Notes under the pieces: generated by a model
Seen by the model: the letters and a program-made list of their open reading frames with translations, nothing else
Told to the model about the DNA's origin: nothing
Database searches by the model: none
Assembly: GCA_028712505.1 (NCBI GenBank)
Contig: JAQTQC010000006.1
Span: forward strand, 1-61,538
Direction: 5' to 3'
DNA length: 61,538 nt
Source: Candidatus Omnitrophota bacterium
GTDB lineage: Bacteria; Omnitrophota; Gorgyraeia; Gygaellales; Profunditerraquicolaceae
Translations under genes and position numbers: made by a program
Part shown: piece after piece, positions 7,148 to 15,689 of the stretch
How the letters are laid out: each line of letters opens with the position of its first letter
Numbering within the stretch: the stretch's first letter is position 1

Positions 7148-8233
7148 TCAACGTTTTATTTTTTTAATAATCGCATCTGCTATTTCTTTAGTACCGACGG
7201 CAGACGGATCAAGCGGGTCCGCTTTTAAATCATAGGTCAGCGATTTTCCTTCAGCCAGGACTTCTTTTACGGCATTCTCCAGAGCCTCTGCCGCCTTATC
7301 CTCTCCAATATGACGAAGCATCAGGACCCCTGACAAGATCATCGCTATAGGATTAACTTTATTCTGCCCCTTATATTTCGGAGCAGAACCATGCACTGCC
7401 TCAAAAACCGCGCAGTCAGTACCGATATTCGCACCGGGAGCAATACCCAGGCCTCCGATCAATCCAGCACAAAGGTCAGAAAGAATATCACCATAAAGAT
7501 TGGGTAGCAATAAGACATCATATTTATGTGGTTTAACTACCAGCTGCATAGACATATTATCAACAATTGCTTCTTCAGAAATTATCCTTCCGGAATATTC
7601 CTGCGCAACCTCCCTGAATACCTTCAGGAACAACCCGTCGGTAAATTTCATAATATTCGCCTTATGCACACAGGTAACTTTCTTGCGGTTATTCTTCAAG
7701 GCATATTCAAAAGCAAACCGAGCTATCCTCTGCGAGGCAAATTTAGATATGGGCTTAATGCTTATCCCGGAATCCAGGCGGATATTTTTCTTCGTGTCTT
7801 TTCCTATCTGAGCGATCAATGCCTTAGTTTCAGGTTTCCCCTCTTCAAACTCAACCCCCATATACAAGTCTTCGCTATTTTCCCTGATAATAACCAAATC
7901 AATATCGCTAAACCTGCTTCTGACACCGGCATAACTTTTCGCCGGACGCACGCAGGCAAAAAGTTCAAGCGCCTGCCGGATAGCCACATTTACAGAACGA
8001 AACCCGGTGCCTATAGGAGTCGTTATCGGCCCCTTAAGCGCAACCTTATTTCTCCTGATTGAATCTAATACGCTTTGAGGAAGTATCTCTCCGGTTTTCT
8101 CAAGGATCTCAGCCCCGGCGGGCGCCTCTTCCCATCGGATATCTACGCCTGTGGCCTCAATACACCTGAGAGCTGCCTGTGAAACTTCCTGACCGATACC
8201 ATCACCGGGAATCAAAGTTATTTTATGTGCCAT
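7148..8233 (-). CDS. icd: Isocitrate dehydrogenase
   Basis: 361-residue beta-decarboxylating dehydrogenase making 2-oxoglutarate from isocitrate. It is told apart from isopropylmalate dehydrogenase by GFRSVNVAIRQALELF, matching the Ser-x-Asn-x3-Arg isocitrate-binding loop of E. coli Icd, and by the following substrate and metal residues: VIIRENSEDLYMGVEF, VHKANIMKFTDGL (the cross-subunit Lys), and LYGDILSDLCAGLIGGLGIA with both metal Asp. The C-terminal coenzyme loop reads HGSAPKYKGQNKVNP; its Lys-Tyr pair matches Lys344-Tyr345 of NADP-dependent E. coli Icd rather than the Asp-Ile of NAD enzymes, so NADP use is likely, although the later Arg395 equivalent looks absent. It directly abuts the LeuD-like subunit gene. 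Confidence 0.9.
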   Translation of the reverse strand: MAHKITLIPGDGIGQEVSQAALRCIEATGVDIRWEEAPAGAEILEKTGEILPQSVLDSIRRNKVALKGPITTPIGTGFRSVNVAIRQALELFACVRPAKSYAGVRSRFSDIDLVIIRENSEDLYMGVEFEEGKPETKALIAQIGKDTKKNIRLDSGISIKPISKFASQRIARFAFEYALKNNRKKVTCVHKANIMKFTDGLFLKVFREVAQEYSGRIISEEAIVDNMSMQLVVKPHKYDVLLLPNLYGDILSDLCAGLIGGLGIAPGANIGTDCAVFEAVHGSAPKYKGQNKVNPIAMILSGVLMLRHIGEDKAAEALENAVKEVLAEGKSLTYDLKADPLDPSAVGTKEIADAIIKKIKR

Positions 8234-8734
8234 TTAAATTTTAAGCTCTCCGTATTTTTTATAATAATTCACAATTCCGCCTTCAGCTAAAAGATCCTGC
8301 ATGAATTTAGGTAAAGGCTTGATTTTTAAGTCTATTCCTTTAGTAATATTCCTCACTAATCCGTTATCCAAATCAATCTTAAGCTCATCTGACTCATCAA
8401 TCTTGGAAGTATCTGTTTCAATCAGGGGCAGGCCAATATTGAAACTGTTGCGGAAGAATATGCGCGCAAATTGAGATGAAAGGACTGCCACAATCCCGGC
8501 CTCTTTAATTACCAAAGGGGCTTGCTCACGGCTAGACCCCATGCCAAAATTATTCCCGGCAACGATAATCGACTGGCCACGGGTAATCTTCTGAGGAAAG
8601 TTAGGATCGATATCCTCCATGATATGCTTAGCTAACTCGGACATATCCGTGATCGCAAACTTATACCTACCGGAAATGATAAAATCCGTATTAATATTGT
8701 CGCCTAATTTTACACTTTTTCCCGCTATAATCAT
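8234..8734 (-). CDS. LeuD-type hydro-lyase small subunit (isopropylmalate isomerase/homoaconitase/aconitase family)
   Basis: 166-residue swivel-domain subunit of an iron-sulfur hydro-lyase. The signatures are DNINTDFIISGRYKFA, GNNFGMGSSREQAPLVIKEAG and ARIFFRNSFNIGLPLIE. It is of the short, archaeal/thermophile-type LeuD form. The loop after GRY, which tunes substrate choice in this family, reads KFAITD and matches none of the isopropylmalate or homoaconitate variants I can recall. It abuts icd with no spacer, and no leuA or leuB is present. From this context I infer it may help isomerise citrate to isocitrate rather than serve leucine synthesis. Its large partner is encoded at 9866-11119, with pilT in between. 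Confidence 0.85.
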   Translation of the reverse strand: MIIAGKSVKLGDNINTDFIISGRYKFAITDMSELAKHIMEDIDPNFPQKITRGQSIIVAGNNFGMGSSREQAPLVIKEAGIVAVLSSQFARIFFRNSFNIGLPLIETDTSKIDESDELKIDLDNGLVRNITKGIDLKIKPLPKFMQDLLAEGGIVNYYKKYGELKI

Positions 8735-8772
8735 ATAAGTTTTAATACAAGATTGAGCACCTTAATCTTTTG

Positions 8773-8806
8773 TCTAACGAAATCCTTGCGAACAAAGTGA
8801 GCAAGG
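8773..8806. repeat. Core-only copy of the dispersed palindromic element
   Basis: In the 73-base gap after pilT, CTTGCGAACAAAGTGAGCAAG forms a hairpin, with the arms CCTTGC (about 8781-8786) and GCAAGG (about 8798-8803). It resembles the core of the elements at 15910 and 21191 (CTTACGAAC followed by GTGAGTAAG) but lacks the flanks. Assignment to the family is tentative. Confidence 0.4.
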
Positions 8807-8807
8807 G

Positions 8808-9854
8808 TCATAGCTGTTTGAATTCTTCCCTATTTTTTGCTTTGGACATAGCCATATCCAAAGTAATCAAGCCCTTTTGGTGTAATTCTTTCAACGATTT
8901 GTCCATGGTATGCATACCATGTTGCGAACCTGTTTGCATCAAAGTCGGTATCTGTTCAATCTCCTGTTCGCGGATAAGGTTACGGATACCTGGAGTAGCC
9001 ACCATAACCTCAGTACATAAAACTCTTCCTTTGCCGGACATATGCGGCAGAAGAAGCTGGGAGACGACTCCTTGCAAACAATCAGAGAGCTGCATTTTAA
9101 CCTGCTGCTGTTGATGAGGAGGAAAAACATCGATGATCCTGGCAATAGTCTGCGGCGCATCAGGCGTATGCAAGGTTGCCAAAACAAGATGCCCGGTCTC
9201 AGCCGCTGTCAAAGCCGTCGAGATAGTCTCCAGATCGCGCATCTCACCTACCACAATGACATTGGGATCTTGGCGTAAAGCATGGCGCAAGGCCTGGGCA
9301 AAAGAATGTGTATCAGAATAAACTTCACGCTGTTTAACTACGCTCTTCTTATTGGTATAAACAAATTCAATCGGGTCTTCTATACAGGTAATCAGACATT
9401 CTCGCTCACTGTTTATATGGTTGATCATTGCAGCTAAAGTAGTAGTCTTGCCCATCCCGGTAGGACCGGTTACCAGGACTAAACCATTGGACTTATTCGC
9501 CAAATCGATAATGATCTTTGGTAAATTCAATCCCGCAGCAGTAGGTATCTCCAGGGGAATGCGGCGAAAGGCACCCTCTACGCTCCCTTTCTGAGTATGA
9601 ATATTTACCCTGAAACGGTCTAATTCAGGCAAGGCGAGTGAAAAATCCAATTCTAATTCACGCTCAAAGATCTCCTTTTGCGAGCTAGAAAGCACTCCGT
9701 AAACCATTTTCTTTAAATCCGGCTTATTGAATTTCTCTAGTTCGGTACGTACTAACCTGCCATCAATGCGCAAAATCGGAGGCTCATTTTCAGTAATATG
9801 CAAATCCGAAGCGCCCTTATCGATACACATCACAAGCAAATCACGAATTTCCAT
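8808..9854 (-). CDS. pilT: Type IV pilus retraction ATPase PilT
   Basis: 348-residue secretion-type hexameric ATPase that depolymerises type IV pili. It has the short N-terminal PAS-like domain (MEIRDLLVMCIDKGASDLHI), the Walker A GPTGMGKTTTLAAMI at about 130-144, the Asp box (CIEDPIEFVY), Walker B with RHALRQDPNVIVVGEMRDLET, and the His box TGHLVLATLHT. The regulatory AIRNLIRE-like helix near the C-terminus appears here as GIRNLIREQEIEQIP, which points to PilT rather than PilB. A GGGGGAG ribosome-binding site lies just before the ATG. The gene sits between the two hydro-lyase subunit genes, an odd place with no other pilus gene nearby. Confidence 0.93.
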   Translation of the reverse strand: MEIRDLLVMCIDKGASDLHITENEPPILRIDGRLVRTELEKFNKPDLKKMVYGVLSSSQKEIFERELELDFSLALPELDRFRVNIHTQKGSVEGAFRRIPLEIPTAAGLNLPKIIIDLANKSNGLVLVTGPTGMGKTTTLAAMINHINSERECLITCIEDPIEFVYTNKKSVVKQREVYSDTHSFAQALRHALRQDPNVIVVGEMRDLETISTALTAAETGHLVLATLHTPDAPQTIARIIDVFPPHQQQQVKMQLSDCLQGVVSQLLLPHMSGKGRVLCTEVMVATPGIRNLIREQEIEQIPTLMQTGSQHGMHTMDKSLKELHQKGLITLDMAMSKAKNREEFKQL

Positions 9855-9865
9855 GACTCCCCCTT

Positions 9866-11119
9866 TTAGAAGTAAACCCTTGGATCACTTATGTAGCCCT
9901 TAAGCGCTGAAGCGGCGACTGTAGCCGGAGATGCTAAATAAATAAATGCCGATGGATTACCCATCCTGCCTTTAAAATTACGATTGGCGGTTGAAATAAC
10001 CGATTCACCGTCGGAAGGCACACCGTTATGTGTACCCACGCAAGGACCGCAGCCTGGCGCAACAATAGCCGCGCCGGCCTTAATAAATATATCGACTAAG
10101 CCTAACCTTAAAGCCTCCAGATAAACTTCGCGCGAACTCGGAGCAATGATCATCTTCACCTCTGGATGGACTTTACGCTTATTTAAAACTTTTGCCGCAG
10201 CCCTAAGATCATCTATCCTGCCATTAGTACAGGTACCCAGAAAGGCCTCCCCTATTTTTATCTTCTTTAAGGCAACCGCCTCAGATGTATTGTCCACGCT
10301 ATGCGGCATAGAAATCATCGGCTTAAGATTAGAAACATCAAACTCATGGACACTTTCATAAACCGCGTCCTTATCCGCAGAAATCTGCTCAAAGCGTTTA
10401 TTCTTTTGCCCCCGGGATTTAAGCCAAGCAAGGGTTTTCTTATCTATCGGCATAAATCCTGCTTTTGCCCCCAGTTCGACCAGCATATTAGAAATAGTAA
10501 AACGGCCATCCATGCCCATATTATCGATCACCGGCCCGGAAAATTCAACTGCTTTATAGGTTGCCCCATCGCTTCTTAACTTGCCGATTATATACAAGAT
10601 CACATCCTTGGCAAAAACACCTTTAGGCAGCTTACCGTTTACTACAATTTTCATAGTCGCAGGCACCTTAAACCAGTTCTTCCCGGTAGCCAAGGCAATA
10701 GCTAAATCAGTTGAGCCTACTCCTGTAGAAAACGCACCGATTGCCCCATAAGTACAAGTATGGGAATCTGCCCCTAAAACCAGATAACCCGGCAAGACAT
10801 TACCAGACTCAGGAATAACCTGGTGGCAAACCCCGCAACCGATATCGAACAACTCAGTCTTGAATGCTTGCGCAAAATCGCGCATCTTTTTATGCACCCG
10901 GGAAACTCCTTCGCTGGGGCTTGGTGCGCTGTGGTCAATTACCATACAAAACTTAGTTTTAAAACTCTTGACCCCCAGCTCTTTAATCCGGTCGATTATT
11001 ATCGAAGATGTACCATCCTGACCAAAAGCGAAATCAACTTTGCATACCGCAAAGTCTCCGGCAACTAAATCCTTGCCTGAATGTTTACTTAATATCTTTT
11101 CGGCGATTGTTTTTCCCAT
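9866..11119 (-). CDS. LeuC-type hydro-lyase large subunit (isopropylmalate isomerase/homoaconitase/aconitase family)
   Basis: 417-residue [4Fe-4S] aconitase-superfamily large subunit. The cluster ligands are visible as VLGADSHTCTYGAIGAF, FLGTCTNGRIDDLRAAA and the CxxC of VAPGCGPCVGTHNGV. The length and the N-terminus MGKTIAEKILSKHSG match the archaeal/thermophile LeuC-HACN type of about 418 residues, well short of one-chain aconitases of about 650-900. It partners the small subunit at 8234-8734. Next to icd and mdh and without leucine genes, it may serve as the TCA aconitase; isopropylmalate or homocitrate isomerisation remains possible. It starts 24 bases after aspC. Confidence 0.87.
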   Translation of the reverse strand: MGKTIAEKILSKHSGKDLVAGDFAVCKVDFAFGQDGTSSIIIDRIKELGVKSFKTKFCMVIDHSAPSPSEGVSRVHKKMRDFAQAFKTELFDIGCGVCHQVIPESGNVLPGYLVLGADSHTCTYGAIGAFSTGVGSTDLAIALATGKNWFKVPATMKIVVNGKLPKGVFAKDVILYIIGKLRSDGATYKAVEFSGPVIDNMGMDGRFTISNMLVELGAKAGFMPIDKKTLAWLKSRGQKNKRFEQISADKDAVYESVHEFDVSNLKPMISMPHSVDNTSEAVALKKIKIGEAFLGTCTNGRIDDLRAAAKVLNKRKVHPEVKMIIAPSSREVYLEALRLGLVDIFIKAGAAIVAPGCGPCVGTHNGVPSDGESVISTANRNFKGRMGNPSAFIYLASPATVAASALKGYISDPRVYF

Positions 11120-11143
11120 GTATATTTAGCTATCCAATCTTGG

Positions 11144-12319
11144 TTAAAGCTGCTCCACCCACTCTTTTATCCTATCTATGCCTTTTTTAAGCTCATCCAT
11201 ACTCGTAGCGAAACTTATCCTGATATAATCATCCATACCGAAGCTACCGCCGGGAATTACGCTCACGTATTTTTCATCCAGCAGGCGCCGGGCAAACTCC
11301 ATAGAATCCAGGCCTGTTTTTGATATATTACAGAACATGTAAAACGCTCCCTGCGGCAAAGTAAAACTCAATTTCTCAATCTCCTTAAGCCTGCTGGCCA
11401 GATAATCCCTTCTTTTCTGGAATTCACGGCATAATCCAAGCGTAAAATCTTCAGGGGCCGACAATGCTGCCACTGCTGCCTTTTGAGCTATGGAATTCGG
11501 ATTAGACGTTGAATGATCCTGCAGATTGGAAATCGCGTTAGCTATATCTGAAGGCGCCCCCAGATAACCGATACGCCAGCCGGTCATGGAATGGCTTTTA
11601 GACAAGCCGTTAACCGTAATGGTCAAATCATAGATATCTTTATTAAAACCGGCAATTGATTCATGCTTTACCCCGTCAAAAATAATCTTTTCATAGATCT
11701 CATCGCTAATCACGAAAATGTTTTTGCTCACGCAGATTTTGGCGATCTCTTCAAGCTCAGAGCGGCTATAAACCGAACCTGCCGGGTTAGACGGGCTATT
11801 AATAATCAAAACTTTAGTTTTTGAAGTGATATGTCTCTTAAGATCAGCTACACTAATCTTGAAATTATTAGCAGGACTGGTTTTAATAAAACGGGGTGTT
11901 CCCTCGCAGAGATTGACCATCTCAGGATAGCTGACCCAATAAGGCAGCGGGATAAGCACTTCATCGGCCTTGTTTAACAACACCATAAGCGCGTTATAAA
12001 TGCTGTGCTTAGCCCCATTAGAAACAATAATCTGACCCGGGGCATACTCCAAAGAATTATCTTTCTTGAATTTCTGGCAAATGAGTTTCTTTAATTCCGG
12101 TGTACCTGTGGTAGGGGTGTATTTGGTGAAACCCGAGTTCAAGGCCTCAACTGCGGCTTGCTTAATGAAATCAGGGGTGTCAAAATCCGGTTCTCCGGCG
12201 GCAAAAGTGACTATATCTTTGCCTTCGCTTTTAAGCTTTTTGGCTTTAGATGTTATCGCCAGGGTTGAAGAAGGATTTATCTTTTTTAAACGCTCCGCAA
12301 GCCTTGTATCTATTTTCAT
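11144..12319 (-). CDS. aspC: Class I aspartate (or aspartate/prephenate) aminotransferase
   Basis: 391-residue PLP-dependent class I/II aminotransferase. Recognisable parts are FAAGEPDFDTPDFIKQAA (substrate loop), YTPTTGTPELK, VSNGAKHSIYNALMVL, INSPSNPAGSVY, the PLP-lysine block NGLSKSHSMTGWRIGYLG (Lys about 236) and a C-terminal RISFATS with the carboxylate-binding Arg. This is the Ib-type layout common for aspartate aminotransferases, some of which also use prephenate. It starts 16 bases after rplQ with no terminator in between, so it may be transcribed with the alpha operon. It links oxaloacetate from the neighbouring TCA genes to aspartate. Confidence 0.9.
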   Translation of the reverse strand: MKIDTRLAERLKKINPSSTLAITSKAKKLKSEGKDIVTFAAGEPDFDTPDFIKQAAVEALNSGFTKYTPTTGTPELKKLICQKFKKDNSLEYAPGQIIVSNGAKHSIYNALMVLLNKADEVLIPLPYWVSYPEMVNLCEGTPRFIKTSPANNFKISVADLKRHITSKTKVLIINSPSNPAGSVYSRSELEEIAKICVSKNIFVISDEIYEKIIFDGVKHESIAGFNKDIYDLTITVNGLSKSHSMTGWRIGYLGAPSDIANAISNLQDHSTSNPNSIAQKAAVAALSAPEDFTLGLCREFQKRRDYLASRLKEIEKLSFTLPQGAFYMFCNISKTGLDSMEFARRLLDEKYVSVIPGGSFGMDDYIRISFATSMDELKKGIDRIKEWVEQL

Positions 12320-12335
12320 ATAAGTATTTCATTAC

Positions 12336-12911
12336 TTACAAAGAATCACTTTTCTTTCGGAATATACTTCTTATGCCGCCAATAAACTTCTTCTGCGGTT
12401 TTTTGTCCTTGGTCAGAGGTTCATTTAATGCCGGCTCATGCTTCTTTTCAAAAGCCTCCTCTTTAACAATCTTACCCTCAACCGTTTCATCCACAGCTTG
12501 AGCAGGCTGAGACTTCGCTTCTTTAACTGCTTTGGCTTTCTTAACTTCTTTTTTCTTGATCTCAGTAAGCTCAAAGATAACCATCTCGGCATCATCGCCG
12601 CGGCGCTTACCCAGACTGATAATCCTGGTAAAACCGCTTGACCGCTTGGAAAAACGCGGGCCGATTTCATTAAAGAGAAGAGCCACTAATTTATGCTCCC
12701 CTAATATTTTTTGAGCCTGCCTGCGGGCAAAAAGAGTATTTGCCTTGGCCAGCGATATAAGATGTTCGATCATTTGCCGGCTGGCCTTAGCCCTGGAAGA
12801 TGTAGTCTTAATACTCTGGTTGACGATTACATTCCTTGCCAGACTCCTGATTGTTGCTTTATGCCAGCTGGTGAAACGGCCTAATTGCAGTCTTTTCTTT
12901 GCGTGTCTCAT
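12336..12911 (-). CDS. rplQ: 50S ribosomal protein L17 with long charged tail
   Basis: 191 residues, against a usual 115-130. Residues 1-115 are a standard L17: MRHAKKRLQLGRFTSWHKAT, VNQSIKTTSSRAKASRQMIE and GFTRIISLGKRRGDDAEMVI. Residues about 118-191 are an extra Lys/Glu/Ala-rich tail, probably disordered and RNA- or protein-contacting. It is the last ribosomal gene of the alpha cluster, 6 bases after rpoA. Confidence 0.95.
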   Translation of the reverse strand: MRHAKKRLQLGRFTSWHKATIRSLARNVIVNQSIKTTSSRAKASRQMIEHLISLAKANTLFARRQAQKILGEHKLVALLFNEIGPRFSKRSSGFTRIISLGKRRGDDAEMVIFELTEIKKKEVKKAKAVKEAKSQPAQAVDETVEGKIVKEEAFEKKHEPALNEPLTKDKKPQKKFIGGIRSIFRKKSDSL

Positions 12912-12917
12912 TTTATT

Positions 12918-13910
12918 TTAGCCCTTCTTTAGTTTCTTAGGATCAACTTGCATCCCTAGAGTTACTCCCATACCCATAAGCAACTCTTGTATTTCGGTGA
13001 GGGATTTTTTGCCAAAGTTCTTAAAATTGAGCATTTCTTCTTCGCTCTTCTTAACCAAATCAGCAATAATCTTAATCCCGGCTTCTCTTAAACAATTAGA
13101 GCTTCTGACTGAAAGTTCCAGTTCGGAAATAGGCAGCCTTAATTTTTCGTACAAAGCTATTTCTTCCTTGGTCATCTCCGGCTCTTCCTCTGCTATATCT
13201 TCGGGAAGCTGCCCGAAATTTACAAAGATATCCAAATGCCTTTGTAGAATATTGGACGCATATAAGAGCGCATCCTTAGGATTGATGCTGCCGTTAGTCC
13301 AAATCTCGACAATCAGTTTGTCGTAATCCGTACGCTGACCTACGCGGGTATTCTCGACAAAATAATTTATCTTTTTTATAGGCGTGAATATTGAATCAAT
13401 CGGAATGAAACCGGCGACTTTATCTTCTTTTTTATTCAGTTCTGCCGGGACATACCCTCTGCCGCGGGAAACTTCCATCTCGATATTCAGTTTCGTATCC
13501 TTGGTGAGAGTAGCGATATGCAATTCAGGGTTGATGATCTCAATCGTCTCATCCACTTCGATATCCTTAGCCTTAATCTCCCCCTTCTTATCCGCTTTCA
13601 GGTAAATTGTTTTTGGGATTTTAGAATGAGAATTTATGATCAGGCTTTTGATATTCAAGATTATCTCCGGAACATCCTCTAAAACTCCAGGGATAGTGGA
13701 AAACTCATGCGAAGCTCCGGCAATCTTAACCGCGCTTACCGCACTGCCCTCGATCGAAGAAAGCAGAACCCTTCTTAAGGAGTTCCCCAAGGTTACTCCA
13801 TATCCTCTTTCAAAAGGAGCGGCAATAAACTTTCCATATGTCTCGGTATATGTTGACTCATCACATTCAAGCTTCTTAGGAAACTGAAAATCTCTCCATT
13901 TTATACCCAT
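12918..13910 (-). CDS. rpoA: RNA polymerase alpha subunit
   Basis: 330-residue alpha subunit. The N-terminal dimerisation domain (about 1-235) starts with the insertion-prone FAAPFERGYGVTLGNSLRRV family signature and contains VKIAGASHEFSTIPGV and RGYVPAELNK. A short acidic linker (EEEPEMTKEEI) leads to the C-terminal domain (about 255-330) with LELSVRSSNCLREAGI and FKNFGKKSLTEIQELL, the residues that contact UP elements and activators. A strong ribosome-binding site (AAGGAGG) precedes the ATG. The 106-base gap upstream, after rpsD, holds only a small hairpin at 14003-14018 that overlaps the rpsD stop. Confidence 0.98.
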   Translation of the reverse strand: MGIKWRDFQFPKKLECDESTYTETYGKFIAAPFERGYGVTLGNSLRRVLLSSIEGSAVSAVKIAGASHEFSTIPGVLEDVPEIILNIKSLIINSHSKIPKTIYLKADKKGEIKAKDIEVDETIEIINPELHIATLTKDTKLNIEMEVSRGRGYVPAELNKKEDKVAGFIPIDSIFTPIKKINYFVENTRVGQRTDYDKLIVEIWTNGSINPKDALLYASNILQRHLDIFVNFGQLPEDIAEEEPEMTKEEIALYEKLRLPISELELSVRSSNCLREAGIKIIADLVKKSEEEMLNFKNFGKKSLTEIQELLMGMGVTLGMQVDPKKLKKG

Positions 13911-14016
13911 TTAATTCCTCCTTAGGCGAACACTTTCATTTTTATTACTAAAAATCAAACACCTTACAACCTTTACCCGGCAAACCCTGGAAACTTCAGA
14001 TAAACAGGGATACCTG

Positions 14017-14646
14017 TTACTTGGAATACAACTCGACGATCAACTGTTCCTGGATCGGCTGTTGGATATCTGCTTTTTCCGGAAGCCTTAAGATCTTTCC
14101 CTTCAACTCTGCCGCCTGAAACTCGATCCAGCTCGGAACGGTCCGGTCTTTAGAAAGCTCTAGGTTATCCTTGATCTTTATCTTAGGCTTATCTTTAGAC
14201 TTAACTTCAACCAGATCATCTTTGTCAACTAGAAATGAGGGGATATTAACCCTGCGTGAATTTACCGCAACTAAATTATGCCTAACGATCTGGCGCGCCT
14301 GTGAACGGGATATACCCATCCCCATACGAAAGATAACGTTATCCAGCCTGCGCTCTAAAAGCTGCAAAAGCACCTTACCGGTTACCCCTTTGGTTTTTGA
14401 GGCAACTTTGAAATACTTACGGAACTGCTTCTCCATAACTCCATAAATTCTTTTTACTTTCTGTTTTTCTTTCAGCTGCATGCCATAGTTAGAAAGCTTC
14501 TTTCTCTTGCCTTCTCCATGCTGACCCGGAGGATAGGCCCTTTTATTGGCCGGACATTTTTCAGTCTGGCATTTTGTCCCTTTGAGAAAAAGTTTTTCTC
14601 CCTGCCTGCGACATAACCTGCAAACTGCACCAGTATAGCGACCCAT
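14017..14646 (-). CDS. rpsD: 30S ribosomal protein S4 (zinc-binding form)
   Basis: 209 residues. The N-terminus AVCRLCRRQGEKLFLKG with two further Cys (TKCQTEKCPANK) makes the four-cysteine zinc-binding version of S4. The S4 RNA-binding domain is in the middle (LERRLDNVIFRMGMGISRSQ, then ARQIVRHNLVAVNSRRVNIP). S4 is a primary 16S rRNA binder and in many bacteria represses its own operon, though no leader pseudoknot can be read here. It lies 3 bases after rpsK. Confidence 0.97.
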   Translation of the reverse strand: MGRYTGAVCRLCRRQGEKLFLKGTKCQTEKCPANKRAYPPGQHGEGKRKKLSNYGMQLKEKQKVKRIYGVMEKQFRKYFKVASKTKGVTGKVLLQLLERRLDNVIFRMGMGISRSQARQIVRHNLVAVNSRRVNIPSFLVDKDDLVEVKSKDKPKIKIKDNLELSKDRTVPSWIEFQAAELKGKILRLPEKADIQQPIQEQLIVELYSK

Positions 14647-14649
14647 AAA

Positions 14650-15039
14650 TTAAACTCTCCTTTTCTTCTTAGGACGGCAACCGTTATGAGGAATAGGAGT
14701 TACATCCTTAATCAAAGTTACCACCAAGCCTGCAGCCTGAAGTGCGCGAATTGCCGACTCCCTGCCAAAACCAGGACCTTTTACATAAACCTCGACTTCT
14801 TTAAGCCCTACTTCCTTGGCCTTTCTGGCAGCGTCAGTAGCAGCTACCTGGGCGGCAAAGGGAGTTGATTTCTTAGATCCGCTATAACCGACATTCCCCG
14901 GAGCGCTCCAGGCAATAACATTTCCCTGCTTATCGGTTATACTGATAATCGTATTATTAAAACTTGCTTGGATATGCGCAACACCACTGGTGATCCCTTT
15001 AGCAATTTTCTTCTTTTTTGCTTTATCTTTTGTTGCCAT
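14650..15039 (-). CDS. rpsK: 30S ribosomal protein S11
   Basis: 129 residues. It has a lysine-rich start, then [35 protein letters not shown] and the highly conserved C-terminus [18 protein letters not shown], which lines the platform near the mRNA exit. Length and motifs are standard. It starts 16 bases after rpsM and is followed 3 bases later by rpsD, as in the usual alpha-operon order. Confidence 0.97.
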   Translation of the reverse strand: MATKDKAKKKKIAKGITSGVAHIQASFNNTIISITDKQGNVIAWSAPGNVGYSGSKKSTPFAAQVAATDAARKAKEVGLKEVEVYVKGPGFGRESAIRALQAAGLVVTLIKDVTPIPHNGCRPKKKRRV

Positions 15040-15055
15040 ATTCTATTTACTCCTC

Positions 15056-15466
15056 TTATTTACCAGCGGGCTTAGCAGCCTTTGCCGGTTCTGACTTTTT
15101 AACTACCGCCAGGTTGACTCTCTTTTTACCTTTTCTGGTGCGCGAATTAGTACGTGTACGCTGCCCTCTTACCGGCAGACCCTTCTTATGGCGCATCCCT
15201 CTCCAGGAACCGATATCCATAAGCCTTTTGATATTCTGCGATATATCACGGCGTAGATCCCCTTCAATCCTCAAGCTACCCTTCTGCAGGATTGCAGTAA
15301 GACGTGAAATTTCTTCTTCGCTTAAATCTTTTGCCCGTTTATCGGGATTAATCTCGGCTTCTTTAAGCACAACATTAGAGAGCGCCCGGCCGATTCCATA
15401 AAAATAAGTGAGAGCGATCTCAATTCTTTTTTCCTTAGGTATATCAATACCCATAATTCTTGGCAT
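15056..15466 (-). CDS. rpsM: 30S ribosomal protein S13
   Basis: 136 residues, slightly long. [20 protein letters not shown] and [16 protein letters not shown] are the N-terminal helix pair; [20 protein letters not shown] and [10 protein letters not shown] form the conserved basic tail that reaches the P-site tRNA. About 15 extra Lys/Ala/Pro residues follow. A second in-frame ATG five residues in matches the family's usual start equally well. It follows rpmJ after a 107-base gap that contains only a short hairpin (GGCCAAATCCTTTTAGCC region). Confidence 0.96.
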   Translation of the reverse strand: MPRIMGIDIPKEKRIEIALTYFYGIGRALSNVVLKEAEINPDKRAKDLSEEEISRLTAILQKGSLRIEGDLRRDISQNIKRLMDIGSWRGMRHKKGLPVRGQRTRTNSRTRKGKKRVNLAVVKKSEPAKAAKPAGK

Positions 15467-15573
15467 ATTATTAACTCCTTACCCGCAAAGGGTACACGAC
15501 GCGGAAACGTCGCACTTGTTTCTCAAATAAAACAATGAGCCGGCCAAATCCTTTTAGCCGGATGAAAAAATAG

Positions 15574-15687
15574 TTAACCCTGTCTTTGCTTGTGTTTACT
15601 AGTAGCGCAGATTACCCGCACCACCCCTCTTCTTTTTATTATCTTACACTTATCGCAAATTTTACGAATCGATGCTTTAACTTTCAT
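15574..15687 (-). CDS. rpmJ: 50S ribosomal protein L36
   Basis: 37-residue L36, read directly from the sequence. It begins [20 protein letters not shown] and ends [17 protein letters not shown]. The Cys-x2-Cys, the third Cys and the later His form the zinc-binding site, so this is the zinc (C+) type. It begins 2 bases after infA, and the order infA-rpmJ-rpsM is the standard one. Confidence 0.96.
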   Translation of the reverse strand: MKVKASIRKICDKCKIIKRRGVVRVICATSKHKQRQG

Positions 15688-15689
15688 TG

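Noticed and set aside
14003..14018. AACAGG-TATC-CCTGTT hairpin at the rpsD stop
   Set aside because: A 6-bp stem without a U-run, overlapping the coding end. It is too weak to call a terminator or an S4 site.
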